A stretch of 43,579 bases of DNA from Nitrospira sp. GTDB taxonomy: Bacteria; Nitrospirota; Nitrospiria; Nitrospirales; Nitrospiraceae. This document shows, one piece after another, positions 16,925-25,891 of the stretch. The first letter of the stretch is position 1. Each line of letters begins with the position of its first letter. The notes under the pieces are model-generated. The model was not told where the DNA came from and did no database searches. It saw only the letters and a list, made by a program, of their open reading frames with translations. The DNA lies in contig JANDJG010000012.1 of assembly GCA_024331085.1 (NCBI GenBank), positions 1 to 43,579 on the forward strand. The letters are read 5' to 3'. Position numbers and translations under genes: made by a program.

Positions 16925-17548
16925 CTAGTTCGCCTGCGCGACGGTCAACTGAGCGGATTCTTCCACGGCGACCGAAGCGGGCGACCCCTGACCCGGTATT
17001 TCAAGCTCCGACAGACTGACGGAAATCGGCTCTCCGCTCATTTGTTGAAGGAACGCGATCACCGCCAAAATTTCATTTTTCGACAGGCCGATCGGATCTT
17101 TATCGATGCTCGGCATCGTCGCCGGATATTCCTTCGGCACCCCTCCATGCCGGTAGTCTTGATAGATGAAGGCTTGCGGATCCGTCAGACTTTCATACAG
17201 AAACGCCTTGGTCAATTTGGCGCCGATCCCCTTCAAATCAGGGCAACGGGCCGACTCGCTGGGCCCGATGGAATGGCAGAGCGCGCACTGCCCCTTGCTG
17301 AAAAAAATCGTTTGCCCCAGCGCCGCGATGTCGGTCGGCGTCTTGATGCTGGCGATGTCGATGGCTTCATCCGCCGGGGGAAGAGACGCCATCTGCGGCA
17401 CCGCGAGCGACATCAGCGAAAACAAACCGAGCACGATGGAGACGAACCCCGTGACCCGAAAAAAATTCGATTGAATGAAGAGAAGAATCAGGATTCCAAA
17501 GAGGACGATCGCGAGCGCGATCAACTGAAGCTGCGCAAGTTCACTCAT
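16925..17548 (-). CDS. membrane-anchored monoheme cytochrome c
   Basis: A 207-aa protein: two TM helices (about 6-27 and 33-52), then a class I cytochrome c domain with CALCH (88-92) and the distal-Met region ATMPSIDKD. It has no cleavable signal; the TM pair presents the heme domain to the periplasm. It lies directly upstream of another membrane cytochrome c (15-base gap) and 89 bases after CydA-like paralog A. The tail (residues about 175-207) is acidic and unstructured. Confidence 0.88.
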   Translation of the reverse strand: MSELAQLQLIALAIVLFGILILLFIQSNFFRVTGFVSIVLGLFSLMSLAVPQMASLPPADEAIDIASIKTPTDIAALGQTIFFSKGQCALCHSIGPSESARCPDLKGIGAKLTKAFLYESLTDPQAFIYQDYRHGGVPKEYPATMPSIDKDPIGLSKNEILAVIAFLQQMSGEPISVSLSELEIPGQGSPASVAVEESAQLTVAQAN

Positions 17549-17637
17549 AACGCCCCTTCTCCGTCGAATGGCATGAACGACTCGTTCTCACGACGACAGT
17601 CTCCCCTCCTCAACACGCCCCGCTTGCGAACGAAGCG

Positions 17638-19485
17638 TCATGGCTGCCCGCGATCCGGCGCCCCTCCGGCAATAGCCGGAATGCCATGGGGGAGCTCCTT
17701 TTTCACCGTTCCCTGAGCGCCCTTGGCCTTGTCGCCCATCGTGGCGACCCAGAAGATAAACGCCACAAGCAGGCAGAAGAAAAACGTGCAGAACACCATG
17801 ATCAACGAAGCGCTGCCGAGAGCGGGCGAGTACGCATAGGGAGACGTATCGCGCATCACCCCGTACACGTGCCAATGGACGCGGGACGAGGACCGCGCAT
17901 AGCCCATCAGCGCCATCAGCAAGATAACCATGATGGCGTTCAAGACCAAGGCGTATCCGGCCCGCGGGGGCATTCTGCCCCAGACCATCTCCGTCGTCGT
18001 TTTGGCGCTCTTCAGCAGCAGAGCCGTCAAGGGCGTGATCGTGAGGATCACAAAAATGACGATCAACACCTGAGAGGTGGAGAAATAATTGATCCGGACG
18101 ATCGCCGGGACGAAATATCCCCACACGCCGAGGACGATGACGGCGAGGCTGGCCAAGACCAGCACGGCGCCCATGACCGCCTTGGCCAGTTTCGCCCATG
18201 GAGCCGCGTCCTGTTTTCCCGCCCGCCAGTACATGACGAAACTCATGAACGTGATGAGAATCATGAGGTTCGACACCGTCATCTTGGCGGACATGACGCC
18301 GAGGACGCCGAGGAGCGGATGGTGCGCGCCTCCCATTTTTTGAGCTTCTTCAATGCTGGCCACCAGCGAGTGGGGCGTCATCCACACGGCGAGACACAGC
18401 AACAAGCTGACCAACATCCAGAGAATAGGCTTTCGATACTTGCTCTCCGACCCTGGAATCCGATAGGTAATTCCCAGCCAGAAATAATAGTTGGAACCCA
18501 AAAAGAGAACTCCGATCAGCATCGCCTGGATGATAAAGAGCCAGGAGAGAAAGCCCCCCATCAACGTAATGCCCATCTGCTGGTTGTATTGGTAGATCTC
18601 GCGCATCAGCCAATACCCGGCAAACGGCAAGGCCAAGAGACCGAACACGCCGATAAAGTTGCCGACGTACCCCATCCAGTCATAATGTTCGCGGTCTTCC
18701 GTGCTTTTGGCCGACAAGTAGCGAACACCGGCGTATGCGCCGCAAATGTAGCCGCCGAGCACGACATTGGCGATGAGCCGATGGATGTTGATCGGCCACC
18801 AGGTCGGGTTCCAGGTGGCGGCCCACGCCCGTTCGATGGCCGTGCCTTCGGAGATCACAACGGGGCTTGATTGGAACGTCGCCCACGCATTGGGGACGAT
18901 CATGATGAAGATGGCAAAAAAGTTCAGGAGAAAGCCGAGGAAGATGTGCAAGGTCTTCTTGCCGCCATGCTGCATCGCATCCCACCCATACCAATAGAGA
19001 TACAGCGTCGCGGTCTCAAACAAGAACAGAAGGCAGTACACCAGGAAAGACGGAAAGAAAATGTCCGTCAGATAGTTCATGAGTTTGGGATAGAAGACGA
19101 TGAGCAGGAACAGTAAAATCCCGCCGAACAGGGCGGTGGTGGCGTAAGCGGACGTGAGCAGCTTGGTAAATTCCTTGGCCAACTTGTCGTAACGCTGCTC
19201 GCCCCCTTTCCATGCGATGACCTCACAGAGCCAGGCAAAAATCGGAACTCCCAAGACGAACCCCGCCAGAAGCAAATGGAGCTGCGCGACGATCCAAATC
19301 ATATTCCTGCTGCCGATGTACGGAATATCCCTGTACTCCGTCGGACCGGACGCGGCTCCCTCGGCCGCAAGACCGACGGCCGGCAGAGCCAGCCAGCCCG
19401 CCGTGAGCAACAGGCCCGCGAGCCAGCCCGCGTGAGCACCTCCGGCATGGATCGCTTGTTGAATCATTCTCTCCCCATGGCGCAT
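17638..19485 (-). CDS. cytochrome bd-like oxidase subunit I homologue (paralog A)
   Basis: A 615-aa polytopic protein (about 13-14 TM helices) homologous to CydA in its first half. AQLHLLL carries His70 (equivalent to E. coli His19) and NIHRLIANV carries His235 (His186, heme b558). LFLFETATLYLYWYGWDAM keeps Glu157, matching CydA Glu107, and PNAWATFQ matches the CydA ANGWMQ segment. The CydA GRQPW signature is absent. Unlike CydA, an extra signal-like hydrophobic segment precedes the first heme helix. ATG 19485 has a GAGGTG site 6 bases upstream. No CydB is present. It probably binds hemes and quinone or O2; terminal oxidase activity is possible but unproven. Confidence 0.82.
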   Translation of the reverse strand: MRHGERMIQQAIHAGGAHAGWLAGLLLTAGWLALPAVGLAAEGAASGPTEYRDIPYIGSRNMIWIVAQLHLLLAGFVLGVPIFAWLCEVIAWKGGEQRYDKLAKEFTKLLTSAYATTALFGGILLFLLIVFYPKLMNYLTDIFFPSFLVYCLLFLFETATLYLYWYGWDAMQHGGKKTLHIFLGFLLNFFAIFIMIVPNAWATFQSSPVVISEGTAIERAWAATWNPTWWPINIHRLIANVVLGGYICGAYAGVRYLSAKSTEDREHYDWMGYVGNFIGVFGLLALPFAGYWLMREIYQYNQQMGITLMGGFLSWLFIIQAMLIGVLFLGSNYYFWLGITYRIPGSESKYRKPILWMLVSLLLCLAVWMTPHSLVASIEEAQKMGGAHHPLLGVLGVMSAKMTVSNLMILITFMSFVMYWRAGKQDAAPWAKLAKAVMGAVLVLASLAVIVLGVWGYFVPAIVRINYFSTSQVLIVIFVILTITPLTALLLKSAKTTTEMVWGRMPPRAGYALVLNAIMVILLMALMGYARSSSRVHWHVYGVMRDTSPYAYSPALGSASLIMVFCTFFFCLLVAFIFWVATMGDKAKGAQGTVKKELPHGIPAIAGGAPDRGQP

Positions 19486-19531
19486 GAAGCTCACCTCTTC
19501 ACCTCTCACGTTACGGTTTGCCGAGAGCAGA

Positions 19532-20527
19532 TCAATCGCCGGTTTTCGCTCCGGTCTTATGTTCGGCCTTGGCTCCGCCCTTTTCCTTCTCTTTGACGAC
19601 CGCTTCGCCCGCTTTCTTCTCTTCCAACGCCTCGACTTGGGCGATCAAGTTCTCTATCTGTTGTTCATCGCGCGCCAGAGTCTCCATCGGCTTGAACGGC
19701 CGCTGGACCACGACCTCCGGCTTGGGGCAACATTCGTGAGGATGGGGCGTCGTCACCGGAAGAGCGACCCAAAACAGGATGCAGAAGACGAGTCCCACTC
19801 CTACGACCGTCGTGACGAACAGTCCCTGATCACGAGGCACGCGCATCAAATCCCATCTTGTAATCAACGCCTGATAGGTGCCGGACGCCGGCGATGCGGC
19901 GGCGGCAATGTCGCGGATTATGCGGCCGACGGTTGAAACGCCGATCGTCAACAGAACCATTAAGACTCCGAATGCAATGGTTCCCCAGATCGCGACCTCA
20001 AGTCCGATTCGTTCGGCTACCGGAAGCCCCGTATGGAACAGATGCCGCAGGCTTTCCATTTGGGCCAAGGAATGCGACGTCGACATCGCCGTTTCCGTGA
20101 CCGTACCGACCACCACCCAAAGGATCGGCAGAAAGAAGGCGCCGACGACCGAAGATTTCCACCAGAGGGTGAACCCCAGTCTCGGAGGAGGCTCCTTTCT
20201 GAGCCGCTCAAGAAAAAATGTTTGACCGACGACTCCGAACGCCCAGATATCGATCGGAATGGAGAGGAAGAGGAGCAGCGGCAACCCGATTCCTTCGCCG
20301 AAATTTCCATCCAGCGCCAGAGAAATAATCGGCACGGCAAAGACCGTCACCGGACTGGCGAGCAACATCAAGAAGGCCAGCCCCAGCCGAGCCTCCAGGT
20401 GCATCAGGCCGACGGCCAAGGCGATTACGGCCAACGGCAGCTTGATGGGAAGCCCGGTCCAACAGGTAGGCCAGAGCACTCCGATCCCTATCTGCGTTGG
20501 CGACAAAGAGTCTCGTTCACCGGCCAT
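19532..20527 (-). CDS. unknown polytopic membrane protein of the respiratory locus
   Basis: A 331-aa protein with roughly seven TM helices and a charged C-terminal tail (about residues 255-331) that is rich in Glu and Lys. Just after the last TM lies HPHECC, a possible metal-binding cluster, and the tail contains a probable short coiled coil (LARDEQQIENLIAQVEALEE). I do not recognise a family. It sits between cytochrome b (35-base gap) and CydA-like paralog A (46-base gap), so it is probably a structural or assembly subunit of the same complex. Neither heme-binding motifs nor signal peptide are seen. Confidence 0.75.
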   Translation of the reverse strand: MAGERDSLSPTQIGIGVLWPTCWTGLPIKLPLAVIALAVGLMHLEARLGLAFLMLLASPVTVFAVPIISLALDGNFGEGIGLPLLLFLSIPIDIWAFGVVGQTFFLERLRKEPPPRLGFTLWWKSSVVGAFFLPILWVVVGTVTETAMSTSHSLAQMESLRHLFHTGLPVAERIGLEVAIWGTIAFGVLMVLLTIGVSTVGRIIRDIAAAASPASGTYQALITRWDLMRVPRDQGLFVTTVVGVGLVFCILFWVALPVTTPHPHECCPKPEVVVQRPFKPMETLARDEQQIENLIAQVEALEEKKAGEAVVKEKEKGGAKAEHKTGAKTGD

Positions 20528-20562
20528 TGGTCATCCGTGGCGCAGCCGCGCCGCTCCTGATT

Positions 20563-21675
20563 TTAGTCCAGAAACTCTCGGTTGATTACGGCGGAGACCG
20601 TGAAAATCGCCATGATCGCCATCATCGCAATCCAACTGATCAGCGCCACGGGGCGCTTGAAAATATTCCGTTCCGGATCCCGATCGAAAAAGGGGAGCGC
20701 CACGAGCAGACCCATGAAAACCACCGGCAACGCCACGGCTCCCATGAACTGCCCGAATTCGCCGGAAAACATCTTGAGCCTGAGCAGTTGAAAGTAAAAG
20801 AGAAAATACCATTCCGGTTCAGGGTGATACTCACCTGGATCGGGCGTGGCTTCTTCCAACAACACCACCGGCTCCCAGAACGCCAACCCGCAAATCGTGG
20901 CGAAGACGACGGCCATCCCCACAATGTCCTTCCACACCTGCCGGGGGAAAAAGTAGTCGGTTTTCGCCTTGATCTCTTCCGGAGTTCCCCGGAACGGACC
21001 GGCGGGTGCGGCCACTCGGAATAGGTACAGGTGCAACCCGGCCAAGGCCATGAGCGCGGCCGGCAGAATCATCACATGGATGACGAAAAACCGACTCAAC
21101 GTCAGTTGGCCCGGCGTCGGTCCTCCCTTCAGGAACCGCGCCATGAAATCGCCGAGAATCGGCGTTTTGTCGAGAATTTCGACTCCCACCGTCGTGGCCC
21201 AATAGGCCCGCTGGTCCCACGGAAGCAAATACCCGGTAAATCCGAATCCGATGACGATGCCGAACAACGCCAATCCCACGATCCACAGGAGTTCGCGGGG
21301 CGGCTTATAGGCTCCCCAGAGAAACACTTGCGACATGTGCGCGACGACACAGACGGCCATGGCGCTGGATCCCCAAAAATGATAGCCCAGCAGAAACCAC
21401 CCGTAATCCACCTCGTGAATGATGTATTGGGTGCTGGCATAGGCATGGTCCGCCGTGGGGACGTAATAAAACATCAGCAACACGCCGGTGATCGCCTGCA
21501 TGATAAAGAGAAACAGCAGGATGGAGCCGAACACATAGGCCCACCGGGAGCCGCCGGGGATCGGCTCATTGAGCATCTTGGCTTGAATTTCCTTCAGGCC
21601 GACGCGCTGGTCGAGAAACGCGACGATTTTTTCGACGGCTGTTGAAGGAACGTTGGAAACGGATGGCTGCCGCAT
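20563..21675 (-). CDS. cytochrome b of a bc-type complex (fused b6/subunit IV form)
   Basis: A 370-aa quinol-oxidising cytochrome b. Heme ligands are His99/His113 and His200/His215. The second pair is 15 residues apart, as in b6f cytochrome b6, rather than 14 as in bc1. The Qo-site PEWY motif is present at 287-290 after PDPGEYHPE. Total length equals cytochrome b6 plus subunit IV joined in one chain, with about 7 TM helices. The Cys that attaches heme cn in b6 aligns with Val48 here, so that heme is not expected. The start ATG directly abuts the Rieske stop codon (no gap), suggesting coupled synthesis. Confidence 0.95.
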   Translation of the reverse strand: MRQPSVSNVPSTAVEKIVAFLDQRVGLKEIQAKMLNEPIPGGSRWAYVFGSILLFLFIMQAITGVLLMFYYVPTADHAYASTQYIIHEVDYGWFLLGYHFWGSSAMAVCVVAHMSQVFLWGAYKPPRELLWIVGLALFGIVIGFGFTGYLLPWDQRAYWATTVGVEILDKTPILGDFMARFLKGGPTPGQLTLSRFFVIHVMILPAALMALAGLHLYLFRVAAPAGPFRGTPEEIKAKTDYFFPRQVWKDIVGMAVVFATICGLAFWEPVVLLEEATPDPGEYHPEPEWYFLFYFQLLRLKMFSGEFGQFMGAVALPVVFMGLLVALPFFDRDPERNIFKRPVALISWIAMMAIMAIFTVSAVINREFLD

Positions 21676-22614
21676 TTACATGATCCGAATTTGAGACTTG
21701 ACTCCGGCCTTGAATTCCATGTCGATGATCTCCACATCGCCGTTGGCGGCCACCTTGATCGGCAAGGCATCGAGCGGCCTGGGTGCCGGACCGTCAAGCA
21801 CCTTCCCCGCCGCATCGTAAATGCTCAGGTGACAGGGGCAGAGAAACACCTCTCCCAGAGTCTTGTGTTGCCGCCATTTATACGCGCAACCCAGATGAGG
21901 GCATTTGCCTGAAAACGCGACGTAGGGAATGTCTTTTTTGTTCGTCCAAATGAGTTTCCCGGATGGATCGCGAAACTCTTGATCCTTGCCTTGATAAATC
22001 TGATCGAGCACCGAAGGAGTGGCTTTTAAGATCCACACCGACTTCTCGATTTCGGCTTCCGGCATATAGGCTTCTTTGACCGTTTTCTTGTATTGGAACT
22101 GCACGCCGATGTCGTCCTGCTTGATCTTGCCGACGTTTCCGACCTTCAGCCATCCGTTGTCGAACGGCGCGTACATCGGCTTCATCAAATAACGCAGTAC
22201 CGGATAGACCATCGGCAAACCGATCAAAAAACCGATGGCGTGCGTGAAGTTCATGAAGAAGGTTCTACGTTTGATGTCCTTTTCAAGATCGGGCAGCGGA
22301 ACGAGCACTTCGCCGGGAACGACGTCGAGATTGTCCTCCAGATGCGAGATCTCAACCTCGTGCGTGGTGACGTAATCCTCTCGATCGAACGGCGGGAGAG
22401 CTGCAATCTCGGAAGAAGGAATCTTTAATTCCACGGTACTCTCCGAGACGGCTCGCACGTGTTCCATAGGCACTTGCCGCTCGCCGTCACCGTCCAGCGA
22501 CACCACAAGATGGCTGATGTCGTGGGAAATCGGGTCCAGAATGACCCTCGTCACTTCACCAATGTCTCGGTCCGTACAACGAACCTTTGATTTCAGTTTC
22601 GGCTGCACCATCAC
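21676..22614 (-). CDS. PRC-barrel/Rieske iron-sulfur fusion protein
   Basis: A 312-aa Rieske subunit. The [2Fe-2S] ligands are Cys238 and His240 (CPHLGC) and Cys259 and His262 (CPCH); Cys243 and Cys261 would form the stabilising disulfide. A TM helix at about 119-140 anchors it. Residues about 5-75 form a PRC-barrel-like domain (KVRCTDRDIGEVTRV, HLVVSLDGD, VPMEHVRAV), an unusual cytoplasmic N-terminal extension for a Rieske protein. It accepts electrons from quinol at the Qo site of the neighbouring cytochrome b. Its ATG overlaps the stop of the upstream membrane cytochrome c by 4 bases (ATGA). Confidence 0.93.
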   Translation of the reverse strand: MMVQPKLKSKVRCTDRDIGEVTRVILDPISHDISHLVVSLDGDGERQVPMEHVRAVSESTVELKIPSSEIAALPPFDREDYVTTHEVEISHLEDNLDVVPGEVLVPLPDLEKDIKRRTFFMNFTHAIGFLIGLPMVYPVLRYLMKPMYAPFDNGWLKVGNVGKIKQDDIGVQFQYKKTVKEAYMPEAEIEKSVWILKATPSVLDQIYQGKDQEFRDPSGKLIWTNKKDIPYVAFSGKCPHLGCAYKWRQHKTLGEVFLCPCHLSIYDAAGKVLDGPAPRPLDALPIKVAANGDVEIIDMEFKAGVKSQIRIM

Positions 22615-23420
22615 TTCTTCTTGATCGGTTTCGGCGTGGCGACCGCCGTGTTCTTAAACGTATAGAGCCACGAGGCAAGCGCGGTTATTTCTCCGTCGCT
22701 CATCACGTCCTTGAATTTGTCCGGCATCCGGCCCTTTTCCCACTCTTTTTCAAATCCCTCCGCCATAAAACTCTTGGGGTCGATGATCTTTTGCTTGATC
22801 TCCTCGACCGTCAGATAGGATCCGATGTTATCCAACTCCGGACCGCGCTTTTTCCCACCCTCGCCTCTCAATTTATGGCAGTTGTAACACTCCTGAAGCT
22901 GCCACTGCTCTTCTCCAATTTTCATGAGATCCCCGGAATCCGCGCTTGCGCTCGCAGGAGTCGCAGCGGAGGCGACGGCCTTCTGAGCCACGACGGGAGC
23001 TTGATCGCCTCCCAACGCCTGAATCCGCTCGGCCAGCATTTTGGCCTTTTCATCAAGCTCTTGAATGCGCTTGGTCACTTCGGCTGCGTTCCAGGGATCG
23101 AGCGGATTTTCCTTGCCGTCGAGAATCTTGGCGATCTTTTCTCTCTCGTCCTCAGGGTCGAACTGCGGCCAGAGCGACGCCGTGGCCCCATACCCGAAGC
23201 AGAGAATCAAGTAGAACGCCACGACGGACACGGCCGCCGGCCATCCGCTCGGTCCGTTCGTCTGCGGCACATCCAACAGCAGAAACATCAACATGCCGAC
23301 GATTGCGAATCCGACGAACAGCCCTTGAAACACCGGTGGGAACTCCATCGCCATCGACCCGAACCAGAGAGCGGCGGCCACCGCCAGGCCGACAACGATT
23401 TTGACCATTACCTTCCCCAT
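22611..23420 (-). CDS. membrane-anchored monoheme cytochrome c of the bc-like complex
   Basis: A 269-aa protein with three N-terminal TM helices (about 5-23, 31-50 and 60-78), a charged and coiled-coil-prone linker (VTKRIQELDEKAKMLAERI), an Ala/Ser-rich hinge, and a C-terminal cytochrome c domain with CYNCH (178-182) and the distal region GRMPDKF. It would take electrons from the Rieske centre, in the position of cytochrome c1 or f but not homologous in layout. ATG 23420 is preferred over 23444 because of the GGGGAG site before it. It overlaps the Rieske gene by 4 bases. Confidence 0.9.
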   Translation of the reverse strand: MGKVMVKIVVGLAVAAALWFGSMAMEFPPVFQGLFVGFAIVGMLMFLLLDVPQTNGPSGWPAAVSVVAFYLILCFGYGATASLWPQFDPEDEREKIAKILDGKENPLDPWNAAEVTKRIQELDEKAKMLAERIQALGGDQAPVVAQKAVASAATPASASADSGDLMKIGEEQWQLQECYNCHKLRGEGGKKRGPELDNIGSYLTVEEIKQKIIDPKSFMAEGFEKEWEKGRMPDKFKDVMSDGEITALASWLYTFKNTAVATPKPIKKK

Positions 23421-23490
23421 AAGGACTCCCCTGGTTACGCCCACTCGACTCCGTACGCCCGCCGCTGCAACGGCCCGATGGTGCCGATCG

Positions 23491-25200
23491 CTACTTGCTT
23501 CCGGCGGGAACGGGGATGCCCTGCGGCTCGCGCTCTTTCGCCTCGACAGACCGAAGAGCCAGGAAAACCGCCACGCTCACGACGACAAAAAAGAACACCG
23601 TGATCCCCGTAATCAGCCAGGCGGAATAGGACAACGTCGGCGTGAACGACTCCGCCGTAAAATCCGGCACCAAGTTGTAGGCGTGGAAAAACTTGCGCAA
23701 CAACGACCGGACGGCCCCCATCAATCCCATCGCCCAAATCGACGTGAACGCCAGAAAAATAAGAACAAACTGAGAGATGCCGTCGATCTTGCCCCACGCG
23801 ATGGTCCCCCGACGAATGGCCCGGCCATAGACCACGTAATTGACAACCGTGACGAACACCAACGAGAAGATGGCGCCGAGCTTGGTCGGCATCTTACCGA
23901 GCACTTCCCACGCCTCCGGCAATTGAACGTCTTCCGCCATCTTAGCTCCGGTCGCCGCAAACCCGTTGGGAATCACCCACAGCGCGTCGCTCACCACGAC
24001 CATTAAAAACCCGATCTTCATCACCGTTTGCACGGACACCGTCATCGGCACGAATCGACCCAAGATGAACGGACTCAGCACGAACGGGATCAGGAACGCG
24101 AGCGACATCGGATCGGGAATCCAATATTCCGTAAAGACGACGACCATGACCACGGGAGACAAGATCATCATGAGCGGAGCCAACGCCGTCATCCTGACCT
24201 GTTCCACCCCTTCGATACGCCGCAGACTGAGCCAGACATAATAATTACAGCCTAGGAACATCACACCCACAACGGCGCCCTGCATCTCGAAAAACATCGA
24301 AAGCTGATCGGCCATCATGTAGGGGCAAAACGAAAAGTCATAATCGCACATCTCGTAGGCCAACAATAATCCGGTAAAGGGCTGAAGAAGCATGGCGCCC
24401 ACGGCGATCAGGTTTCCAACAAAACCCATCCAGTCATAATAGGCGCGATCCTCCCTGCTTTGGGCCCCCATGTACATATAGGCGGCGATCAAGCCCGCCA
24501 CGAATCCCCCGAACGCCACGTTCCCGTCGATCCGATGGAGATTGAGCGGCATCCAGCTTGTATTGGCGATTTTGTCCCACAAGGTCGCTGCGGCCAGAGC
24601 CTCCATCGGCGACACCCCCTCACCTCTGACGGGGGTATTCATGAACGATGTCGGACCGTTGATCACGAACATCGTCGCCAGACAAATCAGATTAAGGAGC
24701 ACGCCCAAAGCGATATGACGCCCCTTTTTCTCTCCTTTCCAGGCGTCCCAGCTGTAAAAGTATGCGTAGAGCACGATCGTCCCGACGATGAACAACAGCG
24801 GATAGATCACGGCGAACACAAGATAAAACTGATTGATGAACCAGGTCGTGAACTGGGGGTAAGCGGCCAGGAGCACAAAAATAAAGAGTCCGCCGGTCAG
24901 AGCGGTCATGCTGAAAAGAATGACCGTGATCTTTGTGATCTCTTGGGCCATGCGATCATATCGAGGATCCTGTTTGCGATACCCCAGCCATTCGGCCATG
25001 ACGATGAACATCGGCGCCCCAAGAATGAACGCGCCGAGAAGCGTATGGAGTTGCGCGACAATCCACACGGCGGTTCGGTTGCCCGTATACGGGAACTCGA
25101 CCGAGCCTCCCGGCATTTGCGCATGGACGTCGGAAAGCCCCGCCGATACAAGCCCGAGAAACACGACGATCGCGGTGAGATTACGAAGCCGTATGTTCAT
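23491..25200 (-). CDS. cytochrome bd-like subunit I homologue (paralog B)
   Basis: A 569-aa polytopic paralog of the protein at 17638-19485. Shared features are the signal-like N-terminus (ending near DVHAQ), AQLHTLL with His52, and NLHRIDGNVAFGG with His222, the two candidate heme b ligands. At the position of CydA Glu107 it has Gly140 (LLFIVGTIVLYAYFYSWDAW), whereas paralog A keeps Glu. It is therefore less likely to reduce O2 and may serve as a quinone- or heme-binding module. It lies 70 bases before the membrane cytochrome c gene. The start is uncertain: ATG 25200 has no clear ribosome-binding site, and ATG 25215 is an alternative. Confidence 0.8.
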   Translation of the reverse strand: MNIRLRNLTAIVVFLGLVSAGLSDVHAQMPGGSVEFPYTGNRTAVWIVAQLHTLLGAFILGAPMFIVMAEWLGYRKQDPRYDRMAQEITKITVILFSMTALTGGLFIFVLLAAYPQFTTWFINQFYLVFAVIYPLLFIVGTIVLYAYFYSWDAWKGEKKGRHIALGVLLNLICLATMFVINGPTSFMNTPVRGEGVSPMEALAAATLWDKIANTSWMPLNLHRIDGNVAFGGFVAGLIAAYMYMGAQSREDRAYYDWMGFVGNLIAVGAMLLQPFTGLLLAYEMCDYDFSFCPYMMADQLSMFFEMQGAVVGVMFLGCNYYVWLSLRRIEGVEQVRMTALAPLMMILSPVVMVVVFTEYWIPDPMSLAFLIPFVLSPFILGRFVPMTVSVQTVMKIGFLMVVVSDALWVIPNGFAATGAKMAEDVQLPEAWEVLGKMPTKLGAIFSLVFVTVVNYVVYGRAIRRGTIAWGKIDGISQFVLIFLAFTSIWAMGLMGAVRSLLRKFFHAYNLVPDFTAESFTPTLSYSAWLITGITVFFFVVVSVAVFLALRSVEAKEREPQGIPVPAGSK

Positions 25201-25262
25201 AGCGTGACGTCCCATTCACACAAAAGGTCACACAAAAGAATCTTTTATCCAGATCTCCGCGC

Positions 25263-25772
25263 CTATTCCTCACCGGCTGAGGCCGTTGGAAGGCTTCCGA
25301 CATCAACCCACTGCTTTTTCTCGTCGCTCCAGGCCTTCCCAGACAACGCAAAACTCCGCTCATAGAGCACCAGCTTCCACATATCTTCTTCCGAAAGCTT
25401 GCTCTTCCAGCCCTTCATCTTCGTGTTGGGAACTCCCTCGGCAATGCGCCAGAACCATACCGAATCGGAGGCAAGCTTCATCCGTTCGACATTGCGAAAG
25501 TCGCGCGCACCGGCCTTGACCGGTTTCCCGTCTTTCCCATGACAACTGGCGCAATTGACGTCGGGGTTCGCCTCGCCCAAGTAGATCTTTCGCCCCTCTT
25601 CCATTTTGGCTTGGTCGTTCCACCATCCTACAGGCATATGTTTCTCGGCATATTCCGGGGGAGGTGGGGGCGGCGGAACGATCGGCCCATCTCCCGGTCC
25701 ACCGTCTTCAGCACTACAGGAGATCAGCACCCCCAGACTGACGATCAATACGGCTTGCACGGCGACGCGCAT
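25263..25772 (-). CDS. lipoprotein monoheme cytochrome c
   Basis: A 169-aa lipoprotein (lipobox VLISC, Cys19) with a Gly/Pro spacer including seven consecutive prolines (33-39) and one c-type heme site CASCH (74-78). A distal Met is probably in NTKMKGW. It is the first gene after an intrinsic terminator, so it may begin the main respiratory transcript; an AAAGGAA site precedes the ATG. The long rigid proline spacer would let the heme domain reach between membrane anchor and partner. It resembles small cytochromes that exchange electrons with membrane oxidoreductases. Confidence 0.88.
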   Translation of the reverse strand: MRVAVQAVLIVSLGVLISCSAEDGGPGDGPIVPPPPPPPEYAEKHMPVGWWNDQAKMEEGRKIYLGEANPDVNCASCHGKDGKPVKAGARDFRNVERMKLASDSVWFWRIAEGVPNTKMKGWKSKLSEEDMWKLVLYERSFALSGKAWSDEKKQWVDVGSLPTASAGEE

Positions 25773-25840
25773 GATTCCTTTCCGGACGACCCCTCACTCC
25801 CGGCCCGCCTTCGGGCACTCACGAGAGTTTATAAAGACGG

Positions 25841-25891
25841 ATAAAAATAAAAAACGCTTCTACACGGATGACAACATCCTGTAAAAGCGTT
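25841..25891 (-). terminator. intrinsic terminator on the minus strand
   Basis: Read on the minus strand, arm 25875-25891 (starting AACGCTTTTAC) pairs with 25853-25870 (ending AGAAGCGTT) with one mismatch and one bulge around a 4-base loop. It is followed by TTTTTATTTTTAT. It ends the transcript of the carboxypeptidase-regulatory-like gene (stop at 25993) and separates it, at least partly, from the cytochrome genes downstream. Confidence 0.75.
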
